NCBI GenBank assembly: GCA_016859345.1
Contig: CM029120.1
Span: 21,470,001-21,534,000 of the forward strand
DNA: 64,000 bases
Source: Istiophorus platypterus
Lineage: Eukaryota > Chordata > Actinopteri > Istiophoriformes > Istiophoridae
Direction: 5' to 3'
Positions within the stretch are counted from its first letter, which is position 1, and every line of letters begins with the position of its first letter. Shown in pieces: positions 51,601 through 62,500 of the stretch. A program made the translations under genes and the position numbers. Under the pieces are notes generated by a model, which made no database searches, had not been told where the DNA came from, and saw only the letters and a list, made by a program, of their open reading frames with translations.

Positions 51601-54600
51601 TGCCCAGGTTCACTTTCTATACACTATTGTAAAGAATTACACACAAGTGTGTTGTACAAACAATCGGGGCTGAATTAGTGAACGTAGTGAAAGTAGGCCA
51701 AGGTTTACCATGCCATATATTTTGTGGTGCTTTCACTGCTGACGCTAAACCCATTTATCACTATTCTGAAACTTGGTTGAGAAATAACAAAAGTGGGTAG
51801 AGTGAAAGAGAAAGAAGAAGAAGAAAAATGACAGCACGTCAAAAAGACAAACTGGAGGGAGGAACACACAGCAAATGTATTCTATGGACAAAGCCCTGAA
51901 TGCCATCTATTAATACTAGCTGTAATCAGCATGCACCATAGTCTCTGGCTTCAGTACGCATGTCCAGACTAGTTTCAAAATTCTCTGAGATCCAGACTAC
52001 AAAAACCAGCAAATGTCATGATCATTTAAAAATGAATCTGTGTAAACTGTGCCCATGATGACATATGGAAACATCTTCTTCCAGGTCATAATGCTTTATT
52101 TTGCCTGGTGAAATGACTACTTCTCCCTGCTGTCTCCTACATGAGGCCAGGTGACTGCTTCGCTGCACCTACACTTGGCTGCCCTTTCCCCTTGATGCAA
52201 ATAGAGCAATTTCCTTTTGATCTCCAGCTTCCGCTTTCATGCCAATTCCCACTCAGAGCATGGCTTCCTCTGATTCTGCCCATGACGCTTTGCTGCCACC
52301 TTCATTTCACCTCATTTTCCGGTGCAATCACAATCTCCACTCCCATCACTGGCACAATAGCTCAAAACAAAAAACAGACAGACTGAGAGTGTTACAACAA
52401 GTCTTATTACAAATGATTACTGGTTTACTGTGAATGTTTCCCTGCTCCAAAGCTCTGATGCTTAACACGATTTTCCACTGCCCCTTTGCCTTCTAGCAAT
52501 GCCTCCATCATTCTGACATAAAAGCACATAATCTCGATATCAAACTTGTCTTTGATCTGAGTTAGAATTGATGCTGATTGGGCGCATTAACCACAAGTTT
52601 CTTCCAGAAATGAGAGCAAGTTTATAGAAGATGAGGAGGAGCTTTTAAAAAGGCACTGGAATAACACTGCAATTTTTCTTGGACTGGTATGGATTTCAGT
52701 ATAATGTTCGATCTGGGTCACCACTTATAGTACAGTAATGTCTGAAGATGTTGAAAAACCATGTGATAATAATTCAGATTAATCATTGTTTTTGTCATTT
52801 ACATACATTCATGTAAATGCATCAGAAGAGGAATTAAGCTATGTGATCATGTGTCCACACTTGCATACTGTACTTGTGTCTGCATTTGTGTAGATTGTGT
52901 ACTTTGATTGCGAATAATAAGATTCTGCTTACATGCGAATGATGTTCTTTACACTGAAGTTGTCCAGAGGGGCGATGTCAGGGTCCTCTCCCTTGTCGTC
53001 CTGTAGCACTATCTGCTGGAGTATCCTATCTAAGAGCTGCCAATGCTGCAGGCTGCCACCGCCACGCTTATCTGGATGTGAGGTCAAAGGCAGAAATAGT
53101 ACGGTAATCCCAATAAACTGGTATGAGTTCAACATCAAAAGTTGTCTTGTGATATAGAGCACACTGCAGATAAGATGTTGTTTTTTTTCCCAGACCTCAG
53201 ATACATGAAAAAACAAAAAGCTGTTTGCAGCCACTCACAGGGCATCTGCAGGCAGTGTTGGAGGATGGAGAGGAGGTGGGGGTAGGCATCTGTGTGGCTC
53301 AGCTTCTTCTTGATCAGCTCAAACATGGCGCTGGCACTCTTAGTATCTAGATGGGTCTGTTATTAAAAAGGTAACGACTCTTGAATGGATTTCAGGTCTG
53401 ACAACTGATCTCCGAACAAATTATCCACACATTATAATCTGAAACCAGAATAGGCTAAGGGTAATGGTAGATTACTCACCATATCAAATCTTTTAGCGAG
53501 CTCTGAGTCATCCTCATTCCGAACCATTTCAAAGAAGTCCAGGTGTCTGCAGAGAGAGACGAAGCAGAGTGACATTAAAGAATTTACTATTCATTCATTC
53601 AACCCTAATGTTGTGTTTCATGGGTCCTAATACTGATTTTTCTCAGTTCAATAATAATGATAATAATAATAATAATCACAGAGAAGGATGGTAATTTCTA
53701 GGTCGTCTCATTCTCACCTATCCAGAGTGGCGTTTTCATGTTCGCGGAGCTTGTCGATGACTGGCTGGATGCCTAACATCAGGAACTCGTACCTTAGGTG
53801 GAGGCGAAACTCCAGGTTGTCCTGGAAACAAAAGAGTTAATGACCGGATGATGAAATTGCTCTGAGTCCACAAACATTTAGCACTTGCAAAACTACTGTG
53901 GAAAGTTAGCAATGGAAAAAGCTATACCACAGAAAAAACATGTGACCCTTGTCATTAGAGCGCTTCCCCTTCTGACAAAAAACACAGTCTGTGTGGAATT
54001 AGGGGAAATTAGGGGAGACCAACCAATGGCACTAGAAAACAGATTAGTGTGGCTTTAATCAATTCTGAGACACAAACCCACTGTACGGGATTAAAATCAG
54101 TGATTAGTGCATACATTCAGTTTTACAATCCTCCAACAACAGCTTGAGAAACAAATTACATTCAAATCGAGCTTTACATTTTAGGGAATAGTTAGATTTT
54201 GGGGCATACACTCATTCACTCTCTAGTGCAGAGTTTGATAAGAAGATATCAGGTGATCAATATCACTCTCGTGTCTCCGCAGTAAATATGAAGCTACAGC
54301 CAGCAGCAGTTTAGCTTGGCTTAGCACTTGGAATGAAAACAGTGGGGGAACAGTCAGCCTAGTTGTGGCCCTCAGTAATAAAATCTCTGTTAGTTAGTAA
54401 GCTGCGGAGGTCCTGTCAGGCAGATTTGAAGTTGGATAGACTCAGGTTAGCTTTTTCTTCTTGTTTCCAGTCTTCACGCTATGCTAAGTTGAATGACTGC
54501 TGGCTGTATCTTCATATTTACCGTTCAAACATGTGAGTGGTAACAATCTAACTCTTCACCAGAAAGTGAAGAAGTACTTATTTTCCAAAATTTTGAACCT

Positions 54601-55963
54601 TTAAGTTCAAACATACTATTTAACTACAAGCTAACATAAGTTTATCAAACTCTGACTAACAATAGATATGGAAAAATTATTATTATTATTTTTTATTAAA
54701 TATAAACTTGAGCGGGAATGTTGGCTCGATTGTAACATACATGCACAAACACACTGAATGAAACAACCAAAATGACTTTCTTTTCTTTTTAAATTCAATT
54801 AAGTTTTGTCTATGTTTGTTGATGGTGCGTATCTAAGGATTCATAGGGGTGTTCATGCTGACCTCCCCAGCTCCAGCATTCAGCACGGCATTGATGAAGG
54901 ACATGATGGCTGTCTTCAAGTTGACCTCATCTCTGTAGCGGCCTGTACTCTTGTCGAGCTCATTCAGCAGCGTCTAAATGACAGGGATAGATGAAAGAGT
55001 TAGTCAGCAGCAACTATGTCTGTGACGAGAGGAACACGTCGCTTAAGAAATTTTGATTTATAAAAAGGGAGTTGCTGTACAAACATTGATGAGAAGCTGG
55101 TACCACAGTCACTGTTCTCATTTCTCATACCCCTTCACTCTCTTACACTAATGCCCGACATACTATTGCAGCTTAATCATAAGTCAAACCAACATTAAAA
55201 GGCCTCGTAAGTTCTGAATCACTCAGCTCCTGCAGCGTTAGCTTAGCCTTTGGTGGCCGGATTTACCACATACACAGGGGACGTGTGAGATGTGGCTTGT
55301 TGACTCAGTCCTCCTAGTCACCAGAGCATTATACATTCCCCGACCTCCATAAATCTGGATGTCCTCACCTGCCTTTAATAAGGCCTGTGTGCTGACTTAA
55401 CCTGAGGCCAAGAGTCTGAGGTACGACAGCACAAGTCTCCAACTTATCAAAACGACCACGGCTTGATTTATTTGAGCATTACTCTGAAATATTTTGTCTG
55501 CCCTTTCCTTGTTTGCCTCACGTCTCCGGCAAAGGCTCGCTCAGTATAATGGTGACATGTAATTAAAGGAAGGTGACGGTCCTTTGCACCTCTAACGCCT
55601 CTGATAAAGATCCCTTCAGTGTCTCTCACCTGGAAGCGAGTCCTCTCAGCAGCATATTTCTGGTAGTGTGCCATGGCCTGCAGCACCTTCTTGTGCCCAT
55701 CAGGCACCAGGCACACTGCCCCCAGAATCTCCAGCACCGCCACTTTGGTCTTGATGTTCTCCGTCCGCAGGCTCTGTGAGATGGTGTTGATGCTCTGCGG
55801 GTGGGCCAGGACGTGAGCACGGCCCTGTGAGTTGTTCATCAGGGCCTTGATACAGCCGATTATGGAGGTGTGGACACGGCTCTCCGACGTCTCGTAGTCC
55901 ATGCTGCGCAAGAAGTTGAGGAGGCAGGTGAGGCCATCCAGCTCAATAAAGCGTGTGACAAAC
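32744..55963 (-). CDS. DAAM2: DAAM2, dishevelled-associated activator of morphogenesis 2 (formin), 5' partial
   Basis: Cytoplasmic diaphanous-related formin that nucleates and elongates actin under Rho and Dishevelled in Wnt/planar-cell-polarity signalling. Exons in transcript order: 55963-55630, 54973-54863, 53821-53718, 53546-53480, 53356-53239, 53071-52933, 50369-50311, 50134-49950, 49473-49174, 48951-48844, microexon 47315-47286, 45374-45268, 44500-44416, 44020-43914, 43011-42923, 41027-40859, 39900-39793, 39458-39398, 38848-38717, 33268-33098, 32956-32744. All phases join, giving about 931 residues plus stop. Order: GBD/FH3 armadillo region (LMNNSQGRAHVLAH), coiled coil, Pro-rich FH1, FH2 (GNFMNKGQRGNAYGFK), DAD (GEFDDLVSALRSGEVFD) with basic tail KRNRKR. 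Residues such as INAVLNAGAGEDNLEF and LHYLIMI favour DAAM2 over DAAM1, as does adjacency to MOCS1. About 140 N-terminal residues are missing from the window. Confidence 0.96.
33526..33604. repeat. CA microsatellite
   Basis: Nearly perfect CA repeat of about 35 units, in the long 3' intron of DAAM2. Confidence 0.97.
34510..34715 (+). repeat. Dispersed repeat family A, copy 3 (DAAM2 intron)
   Basis: Shares the order ACCATGTTTACCAGCTGGTC, then a ..GGGTTTACCGGAGCTTTGTTG block, then GCTGATGAGAGCAGTAGGAG, a run of AGTAAAG, and a CTCAATGGTGCTAAAGAATG block with the copies at about 1,545-1,800 and 46,935-47,180. Length and spread suggest a short non-autonomous element. I recognise it as a teleost repeat but cannot name the family. 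Confidence 0.6.
35417..35516. repeat. Interrupted CA microsatellite
   Basis: CA-rich tract with CG, GA and TA interruptions, within a DAAM2 intron. Confidence 0.85.
37526..37627. repeat. CA microsatellite
   Basis: About 100 bp of CA units with a few CG and AA interruptions, within a DAAM2 intron. Confidence 0.95.
37812..37855. repeat. CA microsatellite
   Basis: About 22 uninterrupted CA units, 185 bp from the preceding CA tract in the same DAAM2 intron. Confidence 0.97.
39901..40858 (-). other. DAAM2 intron
   Basis: Intron between the FH2 exon ending SSID(R) and that starting NITMLHY; the Arg codon is split AG|G. AT-rich with no recognisable feature. Confidence 0.8.
41028..42922 (-). other. 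DAAM2 intron
   Basis: Intron between KPKVE(A) and (A)ILNASKE. It holds a poly-G run at 41,349-41,358. A 127-codon - strand frame (42,299-41,916) shows no family resemblance and is treated as chance. Confidence 0.75.
45375..47285 (-). other. DAAM2 intron downstream of the microexon
   Basis: Contains a poly-A run at about 45,827-45,846, a GC-richer patch at about 46,195-46,390 and a family A repeat at 46,935-47,180. No additional coding exon was recognised. Confidence 0.75.
46935..47180 (+). repeat. Dispersed repeat family A, copy 4 (DAAM2 intron)
   Basis: Contains GCAGCTAAATGCTCCACTAT, GTTTACCAGCTAGTCACTAA, GGTTCATCAGAGCTTTTTTG, CGACTGAGAGCAGTG and CTGAAAGATGCCATAAAGCT in the same order as the other copies. 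It lies about 100 bp from the DAAM2 microexon, on its downstream (3') side in the transcript. Confidence 0.65.
47286..47315 (-). CDS. DAAM2: DAAM2 FH2-linker microexon (30 nt, probably alternative)
   Basis: Between the FH2 exon ending SAYQRQQ (48844) and the exon starting KETGSMDD (45374) lies a 30-nt open segment flanked by GGGCAG on the acceptor side and GTGAGT on the donor side. It encodes DLLTNQSFKQ and keeps phase 0 whether included or skipped. Human DAAM1 has a 10-residue alternative insert of the form DFFVNSNSKQ at exactly this place. A TGC lies about 8 nt upstream of the acceptor, as is typical of SRRM4-dependent neural microexons. Alternative use is inferred by homology. Confidence 0.85.
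47316..48843 (-). other. DAAM2 intron upstream of the microexon
   Basis: The upstream donor is CAG followed by GTTTGG, a weak 5' splice site. The intron holds a CA/CT microsatellite at 48,589-48,652 and unique AT-rich sequence. Confidence 0.75.
48589..48652. repeat. CA then CT microsatellite
   Basis: About 22 CA units followed by about 9 CT units. Confidence 0.95.
49174..49473 (-). CDS. DAAM2: DAAM2 exon: FH1 polyproline region and start of FH2
   Basis: A 300-nt phase-0 exon. The first 70 or so codons encode proline tracts of 5-10 residues spaced by Gly, Ala, Met or Ile, the usual profilin-actin binding FH1. The exon ends with IPQPSHPLKSFNWSKLGE, the conserved entry to the FH2 domain. The acceptor is ACAATAG and the donor is GTGAGA. 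The + strand here is a dense GGAGG/GGTGG run; the long glycine-rich frame on that strand is a shadow. Confidence 0.95.
50370..52932 (-). other. DAAM2 intron before the coiled coil exons
   Basis: Intron between NIIR(M) and (M)LVNENEVKQWRDQAEKF, with Met split AT|G. Mostly AT-rich, with a GC-rich patch at about 51,385-51,470. No coding exon was recognised. Confidence 0.75.
54183..54604. mobile_element. MITE with terminal inverted repeats in DAAM2 intron
   Basis: The left end (AGTTAGATTTTGGGGCATAC and following) and the right end (ACTTATTTTCCAAAATTTTG) are inverted copies over about 40 bp with mismatches. Internal phrases such as TGAAGCTACAGCCAGCAGCA and GCTTGGCTTAGCAC match a very common teleost short element. 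No transposase is present, so this is a non-autonomous copy. Confidence 0.75.
54974..55629 (-). other. DAAM2 intron
   Basis: Intron between ERTRFQ and TLLNELDKSTGRYRDEV. Unique-looking sequence of moderate GC content, with no further coding segment. Confidence 0.8.
55630..55963 (-). CDS. DAAM2: DAAM2 exon: GBD/FH3 armadillo region (first exon found in window)
   Basis: This 334-nt exon starts one base into a codon (R split AG|G) and encodes FVTRFIELDGLTCLLNFLRS, then MDYETSESRVHTSIIGCIKA, LMNNSQGRAHVLAH and LEILGAVCLVPDGHKKVLQA, ending ERTRFQ before GTGAGA. It corresponds to about residues 142-252 of human DAAM2, part of the regulatory armadillo repeat array that receives the C-terminal DAD in autoinhibition. 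The upstream phase shows that at least one more coding exon exists to the right. Confidence 0.95.
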
Positions 55964-56474
55964 CTGATGGAGGAAGGAAAAGAAAATGAATACAGATTTA
56001 AACAATTAGTCTGTGTTGATGTTAAGCTGGAGCAATGTTTACTATGTTCACCATCTTATATTAGCATGTCATGCTATCATTTGCTAATTAGCACTAAAAA
56101 CAAAGTGAGGCTGATGGGAATGTCATTAGATTTGTATGTATCTACTCATACACCAAAGAACTAAAAACCGAAAATTATGAGGCCTTCATTCTATGAGGAC
56201 CATGAAGGGTCTAAACAAAATTTCAGGGTTAGCCATCCAGTCATGGTTGAGATATTTCATGCTTGACTAAGTGTTGGACTGACTGGCAGACCAGCATAGC
56301 TAAAATCGTGGTAAAAACTGCCCATCACAACCTCAGATGGAATCTCCACTTTACTTGCTTTGTTGCAGCATGTTTTTACATTTGAAGGTCGGGAATCAGT
56401 AAATGTTTGGCTTAATCTTTAAGCTTTGGCTTAGTCTTCAAAATTTTTTGTCAATGTTCTGTCAATTGAGGATT

Positions 56475-56840
56475 TGCTTAAAGAGGTACTCCAGTGATTT
56501 AGTATAGCTATTGCGAAAGGGGGGAGGTTCGCAGAGGCTTAGATATCCTGACTTCTTGTCCTTAAAAATCATCAAAAACACTGAATCCCACCATGGCCAT
56601 ACTGTAACCCATAACCATTTCTTAGTTAAACCTTTCTTGCTTTGTAAATGCCCATGTTTTTCAAACTACACATCTCCAGTTTGTAACGCTGGCTTTCTGG
56701 CATAAAGTTGTAGTCCACAAGCCGATGCAGCAATAATGCCGATGACATCCCTATGACATGATGAGGGGTTATTTTCTCAAATCTGACAAAGTTCAGCGAG
56801 AGCTACATGTTCTAAAACTGTTGAGTGCCCCTTTCACAGA
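56475..56840 (+). repeat. MITE-like dispersed teleost repeat
   Basis: Begins TTAAAGAGGTACTCCAGTGA and ends near ACTGTTGAGTGCCCCTTTC. It contains AACCCATAACCATTTCTTAG, GCTGGCTTTCTGGCATAAA and ATGCCGATGACATCCCTATG, phrases of a short element I know from several percomorph genomes. The family name is not known to me. Confidence 0.55.
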
Positions 56841-59228
56841 CTACCTATATCAGCACTGCTTTACATTAAGAATAGCTTTGTAATACATTCAACTTTAAGA
56901 TTTCATGCTCAAAGGTTATCTAGGTTCCTGCTGACGACCATCATTAGCTGAACTAATTACAGAACAGTGAGTCGTGAGCCCCTCTGGGAGAAAGCATACC
57001 TGCTAAATGACAGTCTAGACATGTAAACATTGAGGGATGTCCCATCTAGTGAGCACACTGTGGGCTGTATTGTAAATGACCTTCCCACTCACTAAGATTC
57101 CTGATAGGCCTCAGAATTTTCAAACAAATGAGGGTTTGTAAGAGGGAGAGAAAGAGACAGAGGCATAGGGAGAAGGGAGAGAAGACAAGGGAAAACAAAG
57201 GAAGACCGAAGAAGGATGGAATCAGAAAGTGAAAGGAATGGTGAGGAGAGGGAGAGGGTCTGAGAGCTGCTTCTCATTGTAATAGAAACATTGTTTTGAT
57301 GTCAGAAGTCCCATCCTCTCCTACTATTGTCTTGGCACAGGTAGGCATTGAAAAAACATGATTCAAAAATGTAAATCATCCAATTATTATCCTATACTTC
57401 CCTAGACACAAAATCAATCCCAGATTTCCAGCAGACATTCATGCATACTGTAATTAAACACTCACACACAGACTTTACCTAGCATCGGCAGTAAATCTCT
57501 CAAAGACATATAATCCACTGATTCCTGGCAGAGCCTGTATCAGATAAAAATTATCGTACTACTTGCATGCATGCATACAGACGACCGTCCTTGACACTGC
57601 ATTGAAATCATAAAGAACATACAGAACCTTTCAGCAGACAATGTGCTACTTGTTTTAGCACAGATGCTGCAGTTTCAGCCTCTACTCAACACCAAGTTGG
57701 TGAAAAATAAATCCAGTATATTAGATATGACTTGATTCAGATGTAAAACAGAAACTGGAACTAGAGCAAGGCAGGACCTATCCAACTGTTAAAGATACTC
57801 CTCTTATAAGAGTGACAAGTTTTTGGCTGGCAGAGAAGCCAGCGATAGTCATACGCTTGTCTGTGAATTGCAGGGCCACCACAGAGGGAGGGAGGTTTCA
57901 GACTGGAAGAGAAATTAAGATTAACATCCTTGTGATTAATGTATGGAAAGCAGTTGGTGAGACATGTTGCTCTTGGAGCCAGGGTTCAAAAGGGTGGCCG
58001 GGATTCAAGGCTTAGCTCGTTGCCTTCTTTGCTATGTTGGTTTGCCGACAGCTTGTCAGAAACACCTACACATATGCACAATAGCACGTTATGTAGCATA
58101 ACCTGATGCATGTGCATGTGCGCATACTGGGGAAATGGAGGGACAGATGCACGCATGCAAAAAAGTTCAATCAAAACGTACATGCATAGCTCCTTAAAGG
58201 ATGTTCAACAGCGATTAATTCTCTATACTGTTAACAAAACTATTCTCTTTCCCCTTCCCCCATCTTTGATTTTCTCTCCATGGAGTACTTGAATCAGTGG
58301 ATCCTATCTCCTCTGACTCTGGAGTCTCCACTTGTCTTCTCATATCCTCAGACATTCACGCTCGGCCGAGTGGCGTGCAGGCCTCTTCTTCTTTTTTTCT
58401 TTTTTTGGAACAACCGCCGCATTCTTGAAAACCCACTGGGGTCGTGTTCAAGACAGCAAGTGCTCGACAACTGCTGCATACGATATGAGCTCAGGCAGAG
58501 CTGAACAATACAGAGGCCAAGCCAACTACGTGCACACACACACTCACGCACGCACAAAAATTAAGTTCTTGAGACAGACAAAGTAAGAAGTGAGCAATAT
58601 AACTTGGAAAGAGACATGACCAAACCATAGTGACGGTGGAGAAAAAAATTGATGCAATATGTGTTGAGTCGGGGCCAAGGATGTTCAAAGGTAATGTTAG
58701 GCTAGGTGCAGATAGAAATTTAAACAGAACTCTGAGATATTTACAGCATTAAATGATTACCAATAGTATGAGTTAGCCATCTTTAAAAGAAACCTTTGAT
58801 GGTCATATAATTTACATTGATCTAAAAAGCATAAAACGCCTCAACCAAAGGCAGACAATATTCTAAATGAGCATGACAGTGTGTAAAACTATCCAGATGC
58901 TAAGATTTATATTCAAAAATTAATTCCCAACAAATCCATTGTTTCAGGTTTTGGTACTTAGGCAAAACATTTTAGAATTGTGGGTGACCTCTGTATGGGA
59001 GACAGTGGTTCAAGAGTTCACCCTTGCCTCAAAGCCTAGCCACACAAACTTAGCAAAGTTCAACACTTCTACACACAAACACACAAGCTCAAGCAATCAT
59101 GTGCTTTCTGCCTCTCTTTCATTTAATCACGACGTTTATGCACACGTACCATCTGCTTCAAAAACCCACTTGCCTAACCCAAGGGAGGGATACATGGACA
59201 CACACATGCATTCACACGCATCTTGTTC

Positions 59229-59280
59229 TACCACTACTACCACTACTACCATTACTACCACTACTACTACTACTACTACT
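59229..59280. repeat. ACT trinucleotide repeat
   Basis: About 17 ACT/ACC units. Confidence 0.9.
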
Positions 59281-59485
59281 CTAAAGGTCCAGAATGTGGA
59301 CAAGGGCTTGGAAGTTCTGAAGAGGTCCCAGTTAATACTAGTTGACTGAGGTGTCTGCAATATTTGGGACAGAAGTCATTTAATATCACCACGGTTCTCA
59401 CTCATATAAATTTTAGTTGATGTGAGGCCCAGTGTATAGCTGTGGTGAAATAAGGGCTGTTTAAAGGGCAACAAACATAAAACTG

Positions 59486-59486
<1 letters not shown>

Positions 59487-59523
<37 letters not shown>

Positions 59524-59534
59524 TTATATATTAC

Positions 59535-59572
<38 letters not shown>
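59487..59572. repeat. CA/TA compound microsatellite
   Basis: About 18 CA units, then a short AT-rich spacer, then about 20 TA units. Confidence 0.95.
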
Positions 59573-59576
<4 letters not shown>

Positions 59577-62500
59577 CAATAAAACTCTATCACAGTGTAC
59601 ATCTGTGATGTGCATACTGTATCATAGAATAGAGGGAATGGTTTTTATGGACTAGATTTATCATTAAATCAACAGGGAGCAGTTTATGTGCATGCATGTG
59701 TGTGACGTAGTCTCAAGTGGTCCACGTGTCTCTAATGGGTCCTGTGACTGGCCAGCAACACAAATACAGAGATATTATAAATGACTTGAAGAGTATTCCA
59801 CTTATCTAGCAACTTATAGCACTGTCTGACCCATGATGGAGAGATAAACACAAAAAGGGATCAAAATTGATGCAGCAGAGCCAGAAGTATTCCACACATC
59901 CTTTTTCCTATTAAAAAAATGGCATCTACATAACTAACAATGAAAATGACAATTTAGTTGGACATTCAGCTGTGTTCTGCTTTTAGTGGCTAATGTAGCC
60001 TTGAGCTGTTAACCTCAAGGAGAAGAAGAGGAGCAGGCTACAGATGTCTAGTAAGATCACTTACTCACATCGGATTTTATTCAGTTTCAATCTTGTAGTC
60101 TTCAGCCCAAACCAAGGCTGACTCTAGTGACATCACTTGAGGCACTTTAGCAGAGTCCATACAGCTCTCTAGGGGGCCAAAAGGCTTTATACAGTGTTTT
60201 CACATATGAAGTAGTACCCTGCAGCGGCCCAACTCCTGTAAACAGACTGCGATATGTAAAATCAGTGGAGCTTCACTTTAACCCAAATAGGTTGAGAAAC
60301 AACCAAACTTTCACCTCCATGTAACTCTGTGCTTTCTATGTGTATATGTGGCTCTGAGCAGGACCAAAGAGGATGTATGTAATTACACGGAAATCCAGAC
60401 CTAATGGAAATTAAAGTAAGGGCAGAGTATAATCCCTTTGCTTCACTCCACCTCTCTCTCGATCTGTTTAGTGCCATTCCAACACAAACCTCCCTCACCA
60501 GCAGGATCTGTCTCTTTAACCCTGCCTGTCTCTACCCACCTGGCCCCCATTTCTCCCCATTCCCCCCTTAACTGCTAGGTGGCAAAGGGTGAGAAATCTG
60601 TGCTCTGAGAGAAGCAAAAACATTGCTCCATCCAAGACTCTTTAAAGGTGTGATACTCTGTGCCCCCACTAATGTATTTGGTAATATGTGAAAACAGATA
60701 TAAAGTTCACTCTCTGTTAAGTGGAACCTTTGAGAAATCTGCCGGCAAAATGTTTTGAAGGATAATATTTGCATGTGGTGGTAGTGAATCGTCCAAAGGG
60801 TTATTGACACAGGAGCAAGGGGAATAGCTGCAGTCGAAGCGAGTCAATATTCTTGCTGGAAGAAATCTACAGAAACATTGTCCATGAGAGCTGTCCTGGG
60901 AAGCATTGCAATGCTCTACTGACATGAGCCTGGGACCGCAGCGCATTCTGCGCCAGCACAGCCTCAGTGACCTCCAGGAAAGCTTCATTTCCTGTCCTCC
61001 TGACGGTATTTCACCACGGAAATGACAGTGACTGAGGGGAGTGACGATACAAGGATGCACACACAGCATGCTCATCATCACAGACATAAACATCAGTGCA
61101 GGTGTGGAAATGACTCAGTAGCTCAACACTGCCTAAGTGCACTTAACGGTGTGATTAAAATCCCAAAGACTTCCTACAAGACAGTGTAAATATTTGAATA
61201 TTTGGAAGGTAAACTGAAATGTACACTAGACGGTGCAGATTTGACTACACAGCCAGCTGTAGCTGACTGAGCTTTATGTGAGTGAACACACTTTCCCAAT
61301 GTAATGGTTCAAGCTCTATTTAACAGCTGATAAACAAAGCAATAACTGCTGGCAGAGAAAATGAGCATGAGGTTGCAAATTCAAGTGAAAGGAAAATTCA
61401 GCCAACTTTCGAAATGTCTCCTTTTTATGGTCATTTATGATGAATCGTTCTGACATCAAGTGATTTTTTTGTGTTGCACCACCCTTGTTGTCATCCTACC
61501 TGGTTTGTTTACATGGATTCTTTATTAGATACTTCCTCTTTCCTAAGCCCTCTACAAACCTTTAAGAAAAAAAACAAACTGAGAACAGAAAAGTCACAGT
61601 TTGGTTGAGCTCCTCACGAATGTCCACGGTACAACACTACAATAACATGAGAATCACAAGTACACCTTCAAGTTAGGGCATCACAAACCAAAAAGGTTGG
61701 GTACCATACACTTTGAATTAGTTCACACAAAACAGAAACTTGCACACAGGATTATAATGAAGTTTGGCTAATGAAGGAAATGCATTCTTTAAAATAATTT
61801 TGTAGTCTGTGTTCATATCACATTCCATATACAGTAACATGCAAGAGAACACATGACCAAAACATGTCACCTTGTCATTTCAATGGCATATAGTAGGCCT
61901 GTGAATGAGACTGACAACAGTGGATGGCTTGTTGACAATGTGCTGCTTTTCTGCGCTCTGCCTGGCACCCTTGATGCACACCATGTGTTTGGGTCCTGTG
62001 GCCCTGCAGAGCGGACCGAGGGCACAAGGGCACTTCTTCACAGCCCAGACACAGCTGCCTCTCTGAAATGCCAGAGGGAAGGAGGGAGGGAGGGAGGCCT
62101 TTTCAGGAAGTCATCCAAAGGCAGGCGAATACGAACAGACACCACCATGTCTCACAAAATGTTGCCATGACGACAGTATACAAAGACACATAAGGACACA
62201 GACGTGAAACATAAAGGGGGTGCTTAGGTAAGGTGCTTAGATGTGCCCCATACATCTATGCACAAATGCACATTGACACTCTGTCCAGGCTTCCCCTGAA
62301 CACCCATATTCTGTGGGACACACCTGCTACCCATGCTACAGCTATGGTGCTTAAAAAGATCTGTGTGCTAATGAGTAATAACTCACTCTGTGGATTATAT
62401 GGATAAATGAACTTCACTTGAAAATAATACAACGAGTTAATGAGTGAGAGAGAAAGACAGACAGACAGAGTGCAACTATCAAAATAGCACAAAAGAGTCA

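Noticed and set aside
57480..57533. Possible small - strand exon with ATACAG and GTAAAG flanks
   Set aside because: None of its three translations matches the DAAM2 N-terminus, and the phase does not provide the expected Arg-split end.
60707..61093. 128-codon open frame on the - strand upstream of the first found DAAM2 exon
   Set aside because: It does not resemble DAAM2 N-terminal sequence or any family I know, and has no splice signals that join in phase to the 55,963 exon.
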